The notes beneath the pieces were generated by a model, which was not told where the DNA came from, searched no databases, and saw only the letters and a program-made list of their open reading frames with translations. Below, one piece after another: positions 62,134-64,000 of a stretch of 64,000 nucleotides of DNA. Positions within the stretch are counted from its first letter, which is position 1; each line of letters opens with the position of its first letter. A program made the translations under genes and the position numbers. This stretch comes from Chitinophagaceae bacterium (GTDB taxonomy: Bacteria; Bacteroidota; Bacteroidia; Chitinophagales; Chitinophagaceae). The stretch covers positions 32,684 through 96,683 of the forward strand of contig JAIEMP010000014.1 in assembly GCA_019752045.1 (NCBI GenBank), in the 5' to 3' direction.

Positions 62134-62988
62134 ATGAAAAACTTACATGTTAAATCAGCTTTTCTGGGAGTTTTCTTTTTGTTCTTTTCTATCTCCTGTA
62201 AAAAAATAAAAGAACTCAACAATCAACGCATTATTCAAATGAAACCTGTTTATTCATCCATTACTGAATTTAAAAGGGGGTTGGCCCTTGCAGTAAATGA
62301 AATCAGGAACAACCAAATTGATGCGTATCTCGATACGTTACCCAATGGAAAACCTGATCAATACGGCCGTAAACAGCCGCTTGCATATTTCGGGTATCAA
62401 ATTCTTGAACAACTGGAAGGCAATGAGCAACAGATCAAAAAAGCAGTGTATGATGTATTCCATTTTGATGGAGCTACCTTTTCATTGGTCTCTTTTATTA
62501 TGAAAGCACAGATGGCAGGAGATATCAGCGCTCAAACCATGGTAAATATCCTGTCGCAGATTCCTTTACCACCAATTGCGGTTGTTGGGTTTAAAGCACC
62601 CGAAGCAGCCGTTGTACCCATTGAGATTGGAGATGATTGCTGTGATGATTGTAATCCGGCTATCAGGATATTGGTTACCTGGGCTTACAAAACTCCCTGT
62701 GGTAATTATGAACGGGAAACTTCAGGCTATGCAGCCAACAACACATTATCCAATATGAGTGGAGGCAGGGCTTATCGTTTTGATGCTGAGATCAGCGGTT
62801 GCGATTGTCCCGGCGGCATATTAACCAGTACTGTAACTGCACCTGCGGGAGCTGCATATGCAACCGGCCCGTCAGCAGGTGGCGGAGTAATGCTCTTCCC
62901 ACAGTCTTCGGGAACATATACCATTACGTTTACCTACAAAATCTGTGGTAAAACAGTCAGCAAAACCTTTACCCTGACAGTAAAATAA
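62134..62988 (+). CDS. Secreted lipoprotein of unknown function, 284 aa
   Basis: The signal (FLGVFFLFFSISC) looks like a lipoprotein signal with Cys22 in SISCKK. The middle is helical; a cysteine-rich motif (DDCCDDCNP) follows at about residue 168-176, then a C-terminal beta domain with GxYTITFTYKICGKTVSKTFTLTVK. Metal binding by the DDCCDDC patch is possible. No family recognised. A strong terminator follows at 63007-63037. Confidence 0.7.
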   Translation: MKNLHVKSAFLGVFFLFFSISCKKIKELNNQRIIQMKPVYSSITEFKRGLALAVNEIRNNQIDAYLDTLPNGKPDQYGRKQPLAYFGYQILEQLEGNEQQIKKAVYDVFHFDGATFSLVSFIMKAQMAGDISAQTMVNILSQIPLPPIAVVGFKAPEAAVVPIEIGDDCCDDCNPAIRILVTWAYKTPCGNYERETSGYAANNTLSNMSGGRAYRFDAEISGCDCPGGILTSTVTAPAGAAYATGPSAGGGVMLFPQSSGTYTITFTYKICGKTVSKTFTLTVK

Positions 62989-63006
62989 AACAGGTAAAAA
63001 AAATCT

Positions 63007-63037
63007 AAAATGGCAAAGACTGCTTTGCCATTTTTTT
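63007..63037. terminator. Bidirectional terminator after the lipoprotein gene
   Basis: AAAATGGCAAAG (63007-63018), loop ACTG, CTTTGCCATTTTTTT (63023-63037): a nine-base stem with A and T runs on both sides, between two convergent genes. Confidence 0.88.
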
Positions 63038-63056
63038 GCTGCGGTTTCTCTGTAGT

Positions 63057-63458
63057 TTATGCTTTACTCTGGGGAGTAGTTTCTTCCTGTCTGTACGCAT
63101 TCATCACCTCTTCAATTTTTTCATGCAAAAAAACAGAAGAGTCTGTAATCCAGAATGGTAGACCTTTTTCAATGATCTTCCATGTGTTTTCTTCTTTCTG
63201 CATTTTAAAAAGAATGCGGTTACCTCGGTCATCGGCTACATCCACACTAAAAATACCTTCAAATAAACCACCCATTTTCCTGAAGTTGAATTCTCTTAAC
63301 CGGTCATCGGCTTTAATTAAGCGGGAGAACTGTATGTTTTTTACCACCTGTAATTTCATCAGATATTGTTTATTAAGTTGTTGATTCTTGTTTGATTTGA
63401 CAGAAAAAAGTTCATCACATGTCCACGAAACATTAGGTTTGGGTTGAAATGTATGCAT
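63057..63458 (-). CDS. Hypothetical protein, 133 aa
   Basis: ATG 63458 (MHTFQPKPNVSW) is the likely start; the frame is open to 63485. A soluble protein with beta-alpha text (GIFSVDVADDRGNRILFKMQKEENTWKIIEKGLPFWITDSSVFL). No signal peptide, no motif recognised. It reads toward the terminator at 63007. Confidence 0.6.
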   Translation of the reverse strand: MHTFQPKPNVSWTCDELFSVKSNKNQQLNKQYLMKLQVVKNIQFSRLIKADDRLREFNFRKMGGLFEGIFSVDVADDRGNRILFKMQKEENTWKIIEKGLPFWITDSSVFLHEKIEEVMNAYRQEETTPQSKA

Positions 63459-63558
63459 TAAAATATGGGCAAAATGTATGCTCAAGTATTTTTATGTGGA
63501 AAAGTTGCTGATTTTTTTTTGAAAATGTTACAAAGGAGTTACAGGAGTGATACTGCAA

Positions 63559-64000
63559 TTACTCTTTCACAATTCTGGTTTCTTTAATAAGATCTAATGC
63601 AGGAAATTTTTTCAAGAGATAGCTGTTGCCTTTATAGTAAACAGAATCGGCATATTTCATGGTTTCGTTTCCGTAATCCGAAAAGAACAAACGTACAATA
63701 TCCATTCCTGCAATTACTTTTGCAAAGGGCACAAAGCCTTTAACGCCTGCTGTATGTAATGTATCGTAAGTGAGATTGTTTCTGAGATTAATAAAGATGG
63801 ATGTTTTGCGTGTATTTGGTGCGCCTCTGGAAAAACAAATGGTACTGTCGGTATTGGATGCCACTACAGGCTCATCTTTAAGATTCTTTCCCTGCCAGAA
63901 AATGTTCCTGGCTTTATCTTCAGATTGTATAGTCCTGAAATAGGTTGACTCCAAAAAAGTGGATAAGTCAACTAAAAACAGGACACAAAATGAGCAAAAA
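63559..64000 (-). CDS. Cyclophilin-type peptidyl-prolyl isomerase, 5' part beyond the window
   Basis: The minus-strand frame is open to the last base of the window, so the start and the signal peptide lie beyond it. The visible part covers the middle and end of a cyclophilin: YFRTIQSED, SNTDSTICFSRGAPNTRKTSIFINLRNN and the GFVPFAKVIAGMDIVRLFFSDYG block, the last of which forms the active-site wall. It would speed proline isomerisation of periplasmic proteins. No internal ATG near the edge, so the TTG at 63954 should not be taken as a start. Confidence 0.82.
   Translation of the reverse strand, partial: FCSFCVLFLVDLSTFLESTYFRTIQSEDKARNIFWQGKNLKDEPVVASNTDSTICFSRGAPNTRKTSIFINLRNNLTYDTLHTAGVKGFVPFAKVIAGMDIVRLFFSDYGNETMKYADSVYYKGNSYLLKKFPALDLIKETRIVKE

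Noticed and set aside
63559..63954. Cyclophilin starting at TTG 63954
   Set aside because: The frame is open to the window edge and the N-terminal family region is missing, so the start lies beyond the window.

Overview
The window comes from a member of the Bacteroidota, most likely the family Chitinophagaceae. The evidence is a type IX secretion (T9SS) sorting domain, SusC/TonB-type outer-membrane proteins with an N-terminal regulatory-like domain, a nagB-PIG-L fusion, starts without Shine-Dalgarno sequences, and -7 boxes of the TAnnTTTG type close to start codons. Both window edges cut through genes: a PepSY-like protein on the left and a cyclophilin-type isomerase on the right.

Bases 1-31,000 look like accessory DNA. 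They hold a TolC-adaptor-RND efflux operon with two single-base frameshifts (394-5661), an outer-membrane receptor-like barrel, a serine hydrolase, a Crp/Fnr regulator, an SSB gene next to a truncated DUF932 gene, and a block of surface-protein genes. That block has three tandem paralogues, a decayed tail-fibre-like gene, a T9SS protein and a 47-residue membrane protein, with a TPR-LuxR regulator upstream.

From about 19,970 to 30,983 lies the right part of a mobilizable element: a hairpin-rich oriT candidate, an accessory mobilization protein, a relaxase, a coupling protein, cargo, a DUF1016 nuclease and a tyrosine integrase. It ends in a 43-base 3' fragment of tRNA-Arg(ACG), read as an attachment site. 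No type IV secretion channel genes are present, so transfer would need a helper. The full tRNA copy is not in the window, so the left end is unknown and may lie outside it.

The cargo is the most interesting part (23,710-28,086). Rightward runs a three-gene ubiquitin-like operon: a two-domain multiubiquitin protein, an E2-fold protein with no cysteine, and a JAB peptidase fused to an E1-like adenylyltransferase. Leftward runs a translationally coupled trio: a sigma-70-like protein, an unknown 138-residue protein and an ImmA/IrrE-type HExxH protease. The 110-base divergent region is a near-exact mirror: each gene set has an A8 tract, an 8-base spacer and a CCAACATATA(G/C)TA box, symmetric about 25,577.5. 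This suggests one factor, perhaps the sigma-like protein, fires both arms, with the protease as the trigger. A phage-defence or stress role is inferred.

Bases 31,000-64,000 look like chromosomal backbone. They hold five secreted proteins of unknown function divergent from a TPR histidine kinase/response regulator pair; nagB; two YqaE/Pmp3 membrane proteins; an AbiEii-like pair; a TlpA-like gene flanked by inverted repeats; a UbiD decarboxylase; DUF2452; a SET methyltransferase; pdxJ; a BNR-repeat protein; a DUF4160/DUF2442 pair; a dead DUF2911 gene; a secreted Ppx/GppA-fold protein; and tex. Between 42.7 and 51.5 kb, short tandem repeats of differing sequence but always 7-base period occur at several places.
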